A model generated the notes under the pieces. The model saw only the letters and a program-made list of their open reading frames with translations, made no database searches and had not been told where the DNA came from. A stretch of 51,468 bases of DNA from a virus, in IMG/VR virus record IMGVR_UViG_3300025102_000047, positions 1 to 51,468 of that record, one strand, 5' to 3'. Shown here one piece after another: positions 23,959 through 31,347 of this stretch. Within the stretch, counting starts at the first letter, position 1, and the number at the start of each line of letters is the position of its first letter. Made by a program: the position numbers and the translations under genes.

Positions 23959-24211
23959 AAAAAACGTAGTACCAATGAGTGTATTTGGTCATAAGATAGA
24001 AGTAGAATATTACTATTATCCTGGAGAAGATGAAGTACATACAGAACCTAATGGAGATCCAGGAACTCCTGGTTCACCTCCATCAGCAGAGATTTGGAGA
24101 ATGTGGTGTGAATTAGAAAATGATGAAGGTAGCACCAGTATAGTAGATATTTCAGATTTTGGATATCGTGATATGATAGCTGAAGAAATAATAGAAAAGT
24201 TCCATGATTAA
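23948..24211 (+). CDS. Hypothetical protein (87 aa)
   Basis: The product has an aromatic beta segment (KIEVEYYYYPGEDEVHTEPN), a Gly/Pro-rich turn (GDPGTPGSPPSAEIW) and an acidic helical end. No family is recognised. It overlaps genes on both sides, which supports translation in this compact operon. Confidence 0.55.
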   Translation: MGSKKNVVPMSVFGHKIEVEYYYYPGEDEVHTEPNGDPGTPGSPPSAEIWRMWCELENDEGSTSIVDISDFGYRDMIAEEIIEKFHD

Positions 24212-24389
24212 TAGTGGTATAGAATGGGCATGGATGGATGACAATTCTTCTGACACAAAGGTAATAAATGGAAAAACATATAAATTAATAAATAAAGAAT
24301 GGGTACGCCAAAGACCTCATGGCATAGATGAGGTTGATCCACATGATCCAGATTATAGCTGGTTATGGGATGTAGATAGATCAAGATAA
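24204..24389 (+). CDS. Hypothetical protein (61 aa)
   Basis: A 61-residue acidic product with a small beta motif (DTKVINGKTYKLINKEWVRQ) and many Trp and Asp. It overlaps the upstream gene by 8 nt. No function can be given. Confidence 0.5.
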   Translation: MINSGIEWAWMDDNSSDTKVINGKTYKLINKEWVRQRPHGIDEVDPHDPDYSWLWDVDRSR

Positions 24390-24390
24390 T

Positions 24391-24561
24391 ATGAAACACT
24401 GGTATAACGAAGGTAAAGAGTATTTAAGAAAAAAAGAAAACAAACATCCTTACTATGATAGTGATAGGAAAAAACATACTGAAGAATTTTCTTTAAGGGT
24501 AACTGCATTTTGTATTGTTGGTATGATAATAATATTAATTTTAGCAAAAATATTTCAATAA
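24391..24561 (+). CDS. Single-pass membrane microprotein (56 aa)
   Basis: The product starts with a charged head (MKHWYNEGKEYLRKKENKHP) and ends with one hydrophobic segment FCIVGMIIILILAKIF. The gene lies 1 nt after the previous stop and 4 nt before the next start. A C-terminal anchor with a cytosolic charged domain is predicted. Function unknown. Confidence 0.55.
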   Translation: MKHWYNEGKEYLRKKENKHPYYDSDRKKHTEEFSLRVTAFCIVGMIIILILAKIFQ

Positions 24562-24565
24562 TCAT

Positions 24566-24949
24566 ATGAGAAATCAATTATTTGTACAAGCAACAATCAA
24601 GGAAGGTAAATTACACTTTCCTGTAAAAGCTTTTGAGACTAAGTATAACAAGTTTATTTCTGAGCAACCTGATGGTGCACGTATAGAATTATTTATAGGT
24701 GTGCAAGATGGTAAGGGTAGTAACCCACAATTGGCAAGAGTTCATGCTATGATAAGAGAGATAGCTAATGAAGTAGGTCACACCTTTGAAGAGATGAAGT
24801 TACAAGTTAAGCGTAAAGCTGGCCTATGTTTTAATAAGAACGGGGTAGAATTCTGTAAGTCTTTTGGTAAGTGTGATAAAGAAGAATTAAACCTGGCTAT
24901 TCAAGCTTGTCTTGAGATAGGAGACTTTAGTGGAATGCAATTAAGATAA
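24566..24949 (+). CDS. Possible NinB/Orf-like recombination protein (127 aa)
   Basis: The segment NPQLARVHAMIREIANEVGH TFEEMKLQVKRKAG resembles the central helices of NinB (lambda Orf) family proteins, which help load recombination proteins on single strands. The N-terminal beta strands (LFVQATIKEGKLHFPV) also fit. The similarity is seen by eye and is not strong. The stop abuts, with no gap, the stop of the convergent gene at 24950. Confidence 0.45.
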   Translation: MRNQLFVQATIKEGKLHFPVKAFETKYNKFISEQPDGARIELFIGVQDGKGSNPQLARVHAMIREIANEVGHTFEEMKLQVKRKAGLCFNKNGVEFCKSFGKCDKEELNLAIQACLEIGDFSGMQLR

Positions 24950-25393
24950 TTACTTAACAATTTTTAGTTTAGAACTCATCTCTTTTAATTTTTCAGTAAC
25001 ATCATTACCTTCAAAAGCTTCTTTAGCAAGCTGCTGGAACTCTGCTTTTGTTGTGGATGTTTCAGTTTGAATTTCTAAACCTTGCTCTTTTGCTTTAAAT
25101 TTTAAGTATTGTAATAAAGAATATAATGTATAAAGTTGAGACTCCCATTTATCTAATTCAGGTAAAGATTGTAGTTCTTCATCAGTTACACCTTCTTTAT
25201 TTGCAGTTTTAACAATAGTATCAAATTTTTTGAATACTTCACCTATTGTTTCTACTTTATCTTCTGCCATTATTTTTTCACTAATAATAGTTTGTAGACC
25301 AGGAATATATAATGATGATAATGTTATACCAGTTATTTCTTTTTTAAAGTCATAAGTGGTATATGTTTGCATTCTTTCTTTTTGATCAGCCAT
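24950..25393 (-). CDS. Lone minus-strand gene in the early arm (147 aa, coiled coil)
   Basis: This is the only minus-strand gene between 16910 and 42722. The product is helical and acidic-basic mixed (KIMAEDKVETIGEVFKKFDT, QYLKFKAKEQGLEIQT), with no signal peptide or membrane segment. It must have its own promoter, in the 36-nt AT-rich gap to the Ung gene. Convergent stops with the 24566 gene touch without a terminator. It may be a late or virion protein inserted into the early arm, or a control gene; no family is recognised. Confidence 0.6.
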   Translation of the reverse strand: MADQKERMQTYTTYDFKKEITGITLSSLYIPGLQTIISEKIMAEDKVETIGEVFKKFDTIVKTANKEGVTDEELQSLPELDKWESQLYTLYSLLQYLKFKAKEQGLEIQTETSTTKAEFQQLAKEAFEGNDVTEKLKEMSSKLKIVK

Positions 25394-25429
25394 AGTATTT
25401 AATTTAAAAGGTAAATATAATAATAAATT

Positions 25430-26113
25430 ATGAATAATATAGATATAAATATAGTAAAATTAAGGGAAACTTTAAATGATAAACTGGTTGATTCTGGTTG
25501 GGAGCCTTTATTGTCTCCATATGTAAATGGTTTAAACTTTGATTATGTAGTAAATGAATTAGTGAAGCAAGTAGCAGAAGGCAGAAGGTTTACACCTAAG
25601 TTTAAGAATATTTTTAATGCATTCTATGAATGTCCACGTGAAGATTTAAAAGTAGTTATAGTAGGTCAAGATCCATATCCACAGTTAGGAGTTGCTGATG
25701 GTATAGCATTTAGTTGTAGTATTAAAGGTAAAGCAGAAAAATCCCTGCAGTATATAAATAAATCATTAGGTACAAATCACACAGATTTAAGATGTTGGTC
25801 TAATCAAGGTGTATTACTTATTAATACTGCATTGACTGTTGAAGTAAATAAGATTGGTTCTCACTATCATTTGTGGAAATCCTTTATAGAATATTTCTTT
25901 GAGGGTTTAAACCGGTGTTGTCCAGATACAATATTTATTATGATGGGTAAGAAAGCTGAAGAATGGCAAACTCTTATACCTAATTGTACAATTCTTAAAT
26001 GTCCTCACCCAGCATCAGCTGCATATAGAGGTGGAGAATGGGACTCTAAAGATGTATTCAATAAAGCTAATTTAATTCTTGAAAAGCTAGGAAAAGATAG
26101 TATAACTTGGTAA
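25430..26113 (+). CDS. ung: Uracil-DNA glycosylase, family 1
   Basis: The 227-residue protein has the water-activating motif VVIVGQDPYPQLGVADGIAF with the catalytic Asp, then WSNQGVLLINTALTVEVNKI, and the DNA-binding loop KCPHPASAAYRGG. It removes uracil from DNA. The last loop is normally HPSPLS-AYRG; here it is one residue shorter and has no Leu to wedge into the base stack, although the catalytic His is kept. The enzyme may protect phage DNA from dUTP misincorporation, in line with the phage-encoded NrdAB. It stands at the head of the replication cluster. Confidence 0.92.
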   Translation: MNNIDINIVKLRETLNDKLVDSGWEPLLSPYVNGLNFDYVVNELVKQVAEGRRFTPKFKNIFNAFYECPREDLKVVIVGQDPYPQLGVADGIAFSCSIKGKAEKSLQYINKSLGTNHTDLRCWSNQGVLLINTALTVEVNKIGSHYHLWKSFIEYFFEGLNRCCPDTIFIMMGKKAEEWQTLIPNCTILKCPHPASAAYRGGEWDSKDVFNKANLILEKLGKDSITW

Positions 26114-26150
26114 CATTTTGTATCTTTATAAACTTTAAAACCAATAAGAT

Positions 26151-26741
26151 ATGTGGGAACTATTTCAAAAAATGTTGAAGAATAACCTTACACCCAATCA
26201 GGTAATAACTTTGTTTGGGATGAGAGAGGGAGTATCTTTACCTATTACAACAGATGATGATAAAAAAGCATTAGTTGATAATAATTATATAGAACATACT
26301 GATGGTGTATACAAGTTAACAAGACATGGTAAGCTTATCATTATAAATCTAGATAACTATTTTATAAAAGCTAAGAAGAAAACAGATATCCAGCTTATGG
26401 GTAAGAACTTTTTAGATAAGATTAATCAGTATAGAGAGATCTTTCCTGCTAAAAAATTACCAAGCGGTAAACTTGCTAGAAATAATGTAAAAGCTCTAGC
26501 AGACGCTTTTAGATGGTTTTTTGAGACTTATGACCATAAGTGGGAAGATGTAGTCAAAGCTACTAAAATGTACGTAAATGAGTACAGGAACTCTGATTAT
26601 ATGTATATGCAGACTAGTCAATACTTTATTTGCAAACAAGATAAACATAGAGTTAAACACTCTACACTAGCGGATTATTGTGATATGATACTAGAAGGTA
26701 TTAATACAGAAGATGAACACTTTAAAGAAAACGTTGTATGA
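26151..26741 (+). CDS. Helicase-associated protein, candidate helicase loader (196 aa)
   Basis: An N-terminal winged-helix-like part (NNYIEHTDGVYKLTRHGKLI) is followed by a helical domain with FPAKKLPSGKLARNNVKALA and a late ...MQTSQYFICKQ segment. It overlaps the start of the DnaB-type helicase by 4 nt, and its pairing with that gene suggests that it loads or regulates the helicase. I recall proteins of this kind in this position in other Bacteroidota phages. No ATPase motif is present, so it is not DnaC-like. The leader is the shared 19-nt element described under findings. Confidence 0.5.
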   Translation: MWELFQKMLKNNLTPNQVITLFGMREGVSLPITTDDDKKALVDNNYIEHTDGVYKLTRHGKLIIINLDNYFIKAKKKTDIQLMGKNFLDKINQYREIFPAKKLPSGKLARNNVKALADAFRWFFETYDHKWEDVVKATKMYVNEYRNSDYMYMQTSQYFICKQDKHRVKHSTLADYCDMILEGINTEDEHFKENVV

Positions 26742-27694
26742 GTAAAACCAAAGATGCATGGCTTGGCCAGTACACAGCTTTTAATGAAGCACTTAAATAC
26801 ATGTACAAAAGATCTACCGGTGAGGAAAAATCTATATATACACCTTGGCCAAAGTTTAATGATGCAACTACAGATGGTTTAGAATGGAATACACTGACTG
26901 TAATTGGTGGTAGACCTGGCTCAGGTAAAACACTAATTAAAGACCAAATAATTAGAGAATCATTTACATTAAATCCTAATGATAAGTTTAGAGTATTAGA
27001 ATTTCAGTTTGAGATGGTTGGTAGAACATCAGCTATTAGAGAATTTAGTTCTATTACAGGTAAAACTTATAAGGAATTGTGTAGTGCTGGTAGTGTATTG
27101 ACCAAAGACACATTAAATACTTGTCATCAGTACGCTAAGGAAAGAGTAAAATACCCTGTTGATATTATCAGCACACCTATGACTGTCAATCAAATGCGTG
27201 AACAAATTGATAGGTATATGAATCATCATAAGGGTACAAATACTATAGTAACATTAGATCATAGTATGTTAGTGAAGAGAGCACCATATCAAAATAGTAC
27301 ATTAGATATGTTATTTGAGTTAGGTGAGTTCTTTACACAATGCAAACGAGATTATCCTTGTTTGTTTATTTGTTTATCACAACTTAACCGTAATATAGAT
27401 AACCCAGAGCGGGCTATAGATGGTAAGTATGGTAATTATATTCTTGAGTCAGATATATTTGGATCAGATGCTATGTTACAGCATGCAGATACTTTAATAG
27501 GTATCAATAGGCCAGCTAAACAAAAGATTAGATTCTATGGGCCTGATAGATATATTATAGAAAATGATAGAACTTTAGTATTACATTTTCTAAAAGCTAG
27601 AAATGGTGATGCACGCATGAGTTTCTTTAAAGCTAAGTTTGAACAAATGCAAATAGAAGAAATGGCAACACCAGGACAACAAGAACGTAGATGA
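26738..27694 (+). CDS. dnaB: DnaB-type replicative helicase (RecA-fold core)
   Basis: The 318-residue protein has Walker A VIGGRPGSGKTLIKDQII (about residues 55-73), Walker B TNTIVTLDHSMLV, and the H3-type motif LFICLSQLNRNID, then a C-terminal region with the arginine-finger area and GDARMSFFKAKF. There is no DnaB N-terminal domain, so this is a core-only helicase as in T7 gp4 or many phages. It would form a hexamer on the lagging strand and work with the primase at 29699. It overlaps the neighbours by ATGA on both sides. Confidence 0.87.
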   Translation: MSKTKDAWLGQYTAFNEALKYMYKRSTGEEKSIYTPWPKFNDATTDGLEWNTLTVIGGRPGSGKTLIKDQIIRESFTLNPNDKFRVLEFQFEMVGRTSAIREFSSITGKTYKELCSAGSVLTKDTLNTCHQYAKERVKYPVDIISTPMTVNQMREQIDRYMNHHKGTNTIVTLDHSMLVKRAPYQNSTLDMLFELGEFFTQCKRDYPCLFICLSQLNRNIDNPERAIDGKYGNYILESDIFGSDAMLQHADTLIGINRPAKQKIRFYGPDRYIIENDRTLVLHFLKARNGDARMSFFKAKFEQMQIEEMATPGQQERR

Positions 27695-28236
27695 TAAGTA
27701 CAAAAAATATAAATAATGAAAATATGGGTATAACACCTGCAGAAAGAAAAATCAAAGTAAATAAATTAAAAGAAGAGCATGAAGATTATTTCCAAACTAT
27801 TGGTAATATAAATGCACTATATATTCCTAAGATGGCTTACAGGCCAGCTGGTAAGGATGAATTATATATTAGCTTTTTTCCAAGTGAGTTAGAGAAAGAA
27901 CAAGATATATTTACAGAATTTGTATCTATAGAATATGATTCAGAAGATCCCAAAAGAACATTATATCTTTTAAGACACAATCCACATTGGAAAGATGAAT
28001 ATGAATTGATAACTAGCAGTTCTGGTTTTCAAAGACATATGATTCCTGTAAGTGAATTAAAAGTAATTAATGATGTTACAAATAGAACTGGGAAAAAAGT
28101 TATAGATAAAAGTTTAGAATTTTTTAATATTGCTGACCCAGAAGCTACACCATCTTCAGAGTTAGTTAATAAACTAGAAGATATTAATCAAACACTAATA
28201 ACATTAACTAAAGTAATCAATAAATTAATTAAATAA
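27691..28236 (+). CDS. Hypothetical replication-cluster protein (181 aa)
   Basis: The first ATG (27691) overlaps the helicase stop as ATGA; another ATG lies 11 codons on (MGITPAERKI). The middle is beta-rich (DELYISFFPSELEKEQDIFT, RTLYLLRHNPHWKDEYELIT) and the C-terminus helical. No family is recognised. Location between helicase and Sak4-like ATPase suggests a role in replication or recombination. Confidence 0.55.
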   Translation: MISTKNINNENMGITPAERKIKVNKLKEEHEDYFQTIGNINALYIPKMAYRPAGKDELYISFFPSELEKEQDIFTEFVSIEYDSEDPKRTLYLLRHNPHWKDEYELITSSSGFQRHMIPVSELKVINDVTNRTGKKVIDKSLEFFNIADPEATPSSELVNKLEDINQTLITLTKVINKLIK

Positions 28237-28238
28237 AC

Positions 28239-28922
28239 ATGGCACAAAGCGTATTAGTAATTGCTGATTCAGGTACAGGAAAGTCAACCTCAATCAGAAC
28301 ATTAAATCCTAAAGAGACTTTTATTATAAATATTGCAAATAAACCATTACCTTTCAAAGGGTATAAAAAGGATTATATACAAATAAGTAAAGAAAATCCT
28401 AATGGTAATATCACATCTGCATCTACAGCTGTAGGAATTATAAAAGCTATGAAGCATGTGAATGATAAGATGCCAAAAATCAAAACACTTGTTGTAGATG
28501 ATTGGCAATATATGAGTTCTTTTGAATACTTTGATAGAGCTAATGAAAAAGGCTATGATAAGTTTACTCAGATTGCAGCTAACTTAGCTATGGTAGCTAA
28601 AATGCCTAAAGATATGAGAGATGACCTTACTATAATATTTCTAACACATTCAGAAGATTCTACTGATATAAATGGAAATAGAAAAGTTAAAGCTAAAACA
28701 ATTGGTAAAATGATTGATAATGCTTTAACATTAGAGGGTCTATTCTCTATTGTTTTATTTGGTAAAGTAAATAAAAATGATGATGGTGAACTTGAATATG
28801 GTTTTGAAACTCAAAACAATGGAGAGAACACATGTAAATCACCAATGGGTATGTTTGAAGATAATTTTATCTCCAATGACCTAGCGTATGTAAAAGAATG
28901 CATACAGAAATATGAAGAATAA
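28239..28922 (+). CDS. Sak4-like / AAA_24 ATPase, putative recombinase
   Basis: The 227-residue protein is a RecA-fold NTPase: Walker A VLVIADSGTGKSTSIRTL at residues 5-22, Walker B TLVVDDWQYM at about 85, and a following strand LTIIFLTHSED that serves as motif 3. This is the AAA_24/Sak4 type used by phages for single-strand annealing recombination with an SSB. An SSB-like gene follows directly, which supports this. No DNA-binding extra domain is visible. Confidence 0.78.
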   Translation: MAQSVLVIADSGTGKSTSIRTLNPKETFIINIANKPLPFKGYKKDYIQISKENPNGNITSASTAVGIIKAMKHVNDKMPKIKTLVVDDWQYMSSFEYFDRANEKGYDKFTQIAANLAMVAKMPKDMRDDLTIIFLTHSEDSTDINGNRKVKAKTIGKMIDNALTLEGLFSIVLFGKVNKNDDGELEYGFETQNNGENTCKSPMGMFEDNFISNDLAYVKECIQKYEE

Positions 28923-28949
28923 TAATAAATTAATTAAAAAAAGAAAATT

Positions 28950-29624
28950 ATGTTAAGTACTAAAGACATGTCTGCAGGGTCAGGCAACATTAAACCAGTA
29001 GTAGGACCAGGCAACAATGTAATCAGAATTAATTCTGTATCATTTGATGTAACTCCGTATGATGCGGATGCATATAATATTGTATTGCATGTAGAAACGG
29101 AACCTGTTGCAGGAGAATTCAATGGCTTCCTAAAGGATATGAATAATCCTAATGGACCACGTTATGAAGGTCAGGTAGGTAGAGTTAGATTCTCACCATA
29201 TCCATATAAAGATGCAACTTTACCAAGCGGGAGAGAGATAAGTAGAGATACTGAAGTTCTCAAGAGTATGGTATATCTTAGTGAAGTTTTAAATAAAAGA
29301 GCTGAGCTAGATAAGATAGAGGCCAATACTATTGAAGCATTTATGGTAGAGTGTAATAAACTATTTTCTAATAGCCCTTTCTTTAATGCATGTTTAGGTG
29401 CACGTGAATGGGAAAATAAGGAAGGTTATATTAATAATGATTTATTCTTACCAAGAATGAGTAAAGATGGTATTCCATTAGAAGAATTAAATAAAGAAGG
29501 GTCAAGACTTCTAACATTTGATCCTAATAATAATCAACATCTTAGAAAAATAGAGAAGAAAGCAAGCGCTCAAGCAGCTAGCTTTGAACCTGCTAATGCT
29601 GCAGGAGATGATTTTGATTTATAG
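28950..29624 (+). CDS. Single-stranded DNA-binding-like protein
   Basis: The 224-residue protein has a beta-rich N-terminal region (NNVIRINSVSFDVTPYDADA, YNIVLHVETEPVAG) and ends in NAAGDDFDL, an acidic tail with a terminal aromatic-hydrophobic pair as in SSBs. It lies directly behind the Sak4-like ATPase and before the primase. A phage SSB of the crAss type is the best reading. A hairpin without a T-tract follows. The OB fold is inferred and cannot be proved by eye. Confidence 0.65.
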   Translation: MLSTKDMSAGSGNIKPVVGPGNNVIRINSVSFDVTPYDADAYNIVLHVETEPVAGEFNGFLKDMNNPNGPRYEGQVGRVRFSPYPYKDATLPSGREISRDTEVLKSMVYLSEVLNKRAELDKIEANTIEAFMVECNKLFSNSPFFNACLGAREWENKEGYINNDLFLPRMSKDGIPLEELNKEGSRLLTFDPNNNQHLRKIEKKASAQAASFEPANAAGDDFDL

Positions 29625-29641
29625 TTGAATCAAGTAATGAT

Positions 29642-29673
29642 AGGGGTAGACGTTGTGGTTGACTACTACCCCT
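29642..29673 (+). terminator. Hairpin behind the SSB-like gene
   Basis: AGGGGTAG and CTACCCCT form a perfect 8-bp stem with a 16-nt loop. There is no T-tract, so it may be an RNA-stabilising or weak-termination hairpin. Confidence 0.5.
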
Positions 29674-29698
29674 TGATTTATATTAATAATGGAATAAG

Positions 29699-30676
29699 AT
29701 GTTTAACACAAAGAATTATGTATTAGAAGGTTCAGATGTTCCAAGCACATGGGTATTTCAATATTATTTAAACTTACCAGAAAGCCTAACAGGTCAAGAT
29801 GTAAAGATTAAGTCTATATTTAATCCTACAGAAAAAACTCCTAGCTTTTGTATATATGTAGATAAGAACATTATGCAATATAAGTTTAAGGATTTTTCAA
29901 CTGGTAAAAGTGGTAATAAAGTTGACTTAGTTAAATCTCTATTTAATATAGAGTTTAGTGATGCTATGAGTAAAATAGTATCAGACTATAATAATTATGT
30001 GAAGTCACCTGAATATAAAAACACAGAAATAAAACCTCAAGCAAAATGGAAAATAGATTATATAAAGAATAGAGGCTGGACTGTTGAAGATAAAGATTAT
30101 TGGTTATCCTTTAGAATTGGTAAAACAATGCTAGATTTCTATAATGTAAAACCTATAGAATACTATAACTTAATAAAAGAAGAAGATACTGAGATAGAAA
30201 AATTAAAAATTTCTAGTAAACATATGTATGGATACTTTGATAAAGATGGTAACGTATACAAGATCTATCAACCTCATAGTAAAAGACATAAGTTTCATAA
30301 AGTTAAACCTTATTTACAAGGCTTTGACCAGTTAAGGTTTGATCAACCATATTTAGTTATCTGTTCATCTCTTAAAGATGCAATGTGCCTAAAAGGTATG
30401 GGATATAATTTAGAAGTACTAGCACCAGATAGTGAGAATACTATGATTAAACCCCATATAATTGAGCATCTTAAAAAGAAATATAAAAAGATAATAACTC
30501 TTTTTGATAATGATGATGCAGGTAAAGCAGCTATTAATAAGTATAGTGAACTTTATAAATTAGATGGTATGGTTTGTCCATCAGCTAAAGATATATCTGA
30601 TGCTATGAAAAATTCTGGTTTTAAAACAGTACACTTGATGATTCAACCAATATTAAAAAATATTTTAAATAAATAA
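29699..30676 (+). CDS. DNA primase (TOPRIM)
   Basis: The 325-residue protein has an N-terminal part with KIKSIFNPTEKTPSFCIYV and KYKFKDFSTGKSGNKVDLVK-like segments (the primase substrate-binding pattern, without zinc-finger cysteines), and a TOPRIM domain from about residue 215: LVICSSLKDAMCLKGMGYN, then KIITLFDNDDAGKAAINKY with the DxD metal site. It makes primers for the DnaB-type helicase and PolB of this cluster. Lack of a zinc-binding domain is notable and would need partner recognition. Confidence 0.85.
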   Translation: MFNTKNYVLEGSDVPSTWVFQYYLNLPESLTGQDVKIKSIFNPTEKTPSFCIYVDKNIMQYKFKDFSTGKSGNKVDLVKSLFNIEFSDAMSKIVSDYNNYVKSPEYKNTEIKPQAKWKIDYIKNRGWTVEDKDYWLSFRIGKTMLDFYNVKPIEYYNLIKEEDTEIEKLKISSKHMYGYFDKDGNVYKIYQPHSKRHKFHKVKPYLQGFDQLRFDQPYLVICSSLKDAMCLKGMGYNLEVLAPDSENTMIKPHIIEHLKKKYKKIITLFDNDDAGKAAINKYSELYKLDGMVCPSAKDISDAMKNSGFKTVHLMIQPILKNILNK

Positions 30677-30677
30677 T

Positions 30678-31070
30678 ATGAGAACAATTAGATGGTGGAT
30701 ACCAGGTAATGTTCCTTCCAGTAAAAATGGTAGGCGCTGGACTGGTAAATATTTTATAGCTAGCAAGGCTGTAATGAACTATAGAAAAGCTACTAAACAT
30801 ATTTATCTTAAGTATACTGATGATTTTAAGAAAGAACTAGCAAAGCAAGAGCTTCCTGTTAAGATCAGATTTGAATTTATTAGAGGTAGCCGTCATAAGT
30901 TTGACTATATAAATCCTGCACAAACAGTACAAGATGATATGGTTAAGTATGGATGGATTGAAGATGATAATGCAGAGTTTATAATTCCTGCATTTACTAA
31001 ATACTCTTATGATAAGAGAAATCCTGGTGTATGGATAGAGTTAATATTAGAAAATGAAGAAGAAATCTAA
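30678..31070 (+). CDS. RusA-like Holliday junction resolvase
   Basis: The 130-residue protein begins TIRWWIPGNVPSSKNGRRW, the RusA entry strand and loop, and has the acidic active-site region FDYINPAQTVQDDMVKYGWI EDDNAEF with the conserved spacing of Asp residues. RusA cuts four-way DNA junctions, which here would resolve recombination or replication branches before packaging. It overlaps the following gene by 17 nt. Confidence 0.8.
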   Translation: MRTIRWWIPGNVPSSKNGRRWTGKYFIASKAVMNYRKATKHIYLKYTDDFKKELAKQELPVKIRFEFIRGSRHKFDYINPAQTVQDDMVKYGWIEDDNAEFIIPAFTKYSYDKRNPGVWIELILENEEEI

Positions 31071-31347
31071 GATAATATCAGCAGAAGAATTTTTCAGATT
31101 AAGAGAAATGTTCATGGGCTTAGATGAAGATGCTGCAATTGCTGCAGAAATATATAAAAATAGTGATATTCATCAAAAAGAAATAATTGATATTTTGATG
31201 GCTAAAGCATTGGTGTTTGAACCAAGAAAAAAGTTTTGTGATGCAATTAAGTTTTCAATTAATTTACCAACTCATAGAAAGATTTATGCTTTTATGAAAG
31301 AGTCACAAGCAGAGGAAATTTATTTTAATATTTTAAAGGACATATGA
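31054..31347 (+). CDS. Hypothetical protein (97 aa)
   Basis: The 97-residue protein is helical throughout (EEFFRLREMFMGLDEDAAIA, KEIIDILMAKALVFEPRKKF). No motif is recognised. It overlaps RusA and the peptidase-like gene (ATGATA at 31344). It may be a partner of the downstream VWA/MoxR cassette. Confidence 0.5.
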   Translation: MKKKSKIISAEEFFRLREMFMGLDEDAAIAAEIYKNSDIHQKEIIDILMAKALVFEPRKKFCDAIKFSINLPTHRKIYAFMKESQAEEIYFNILKDI

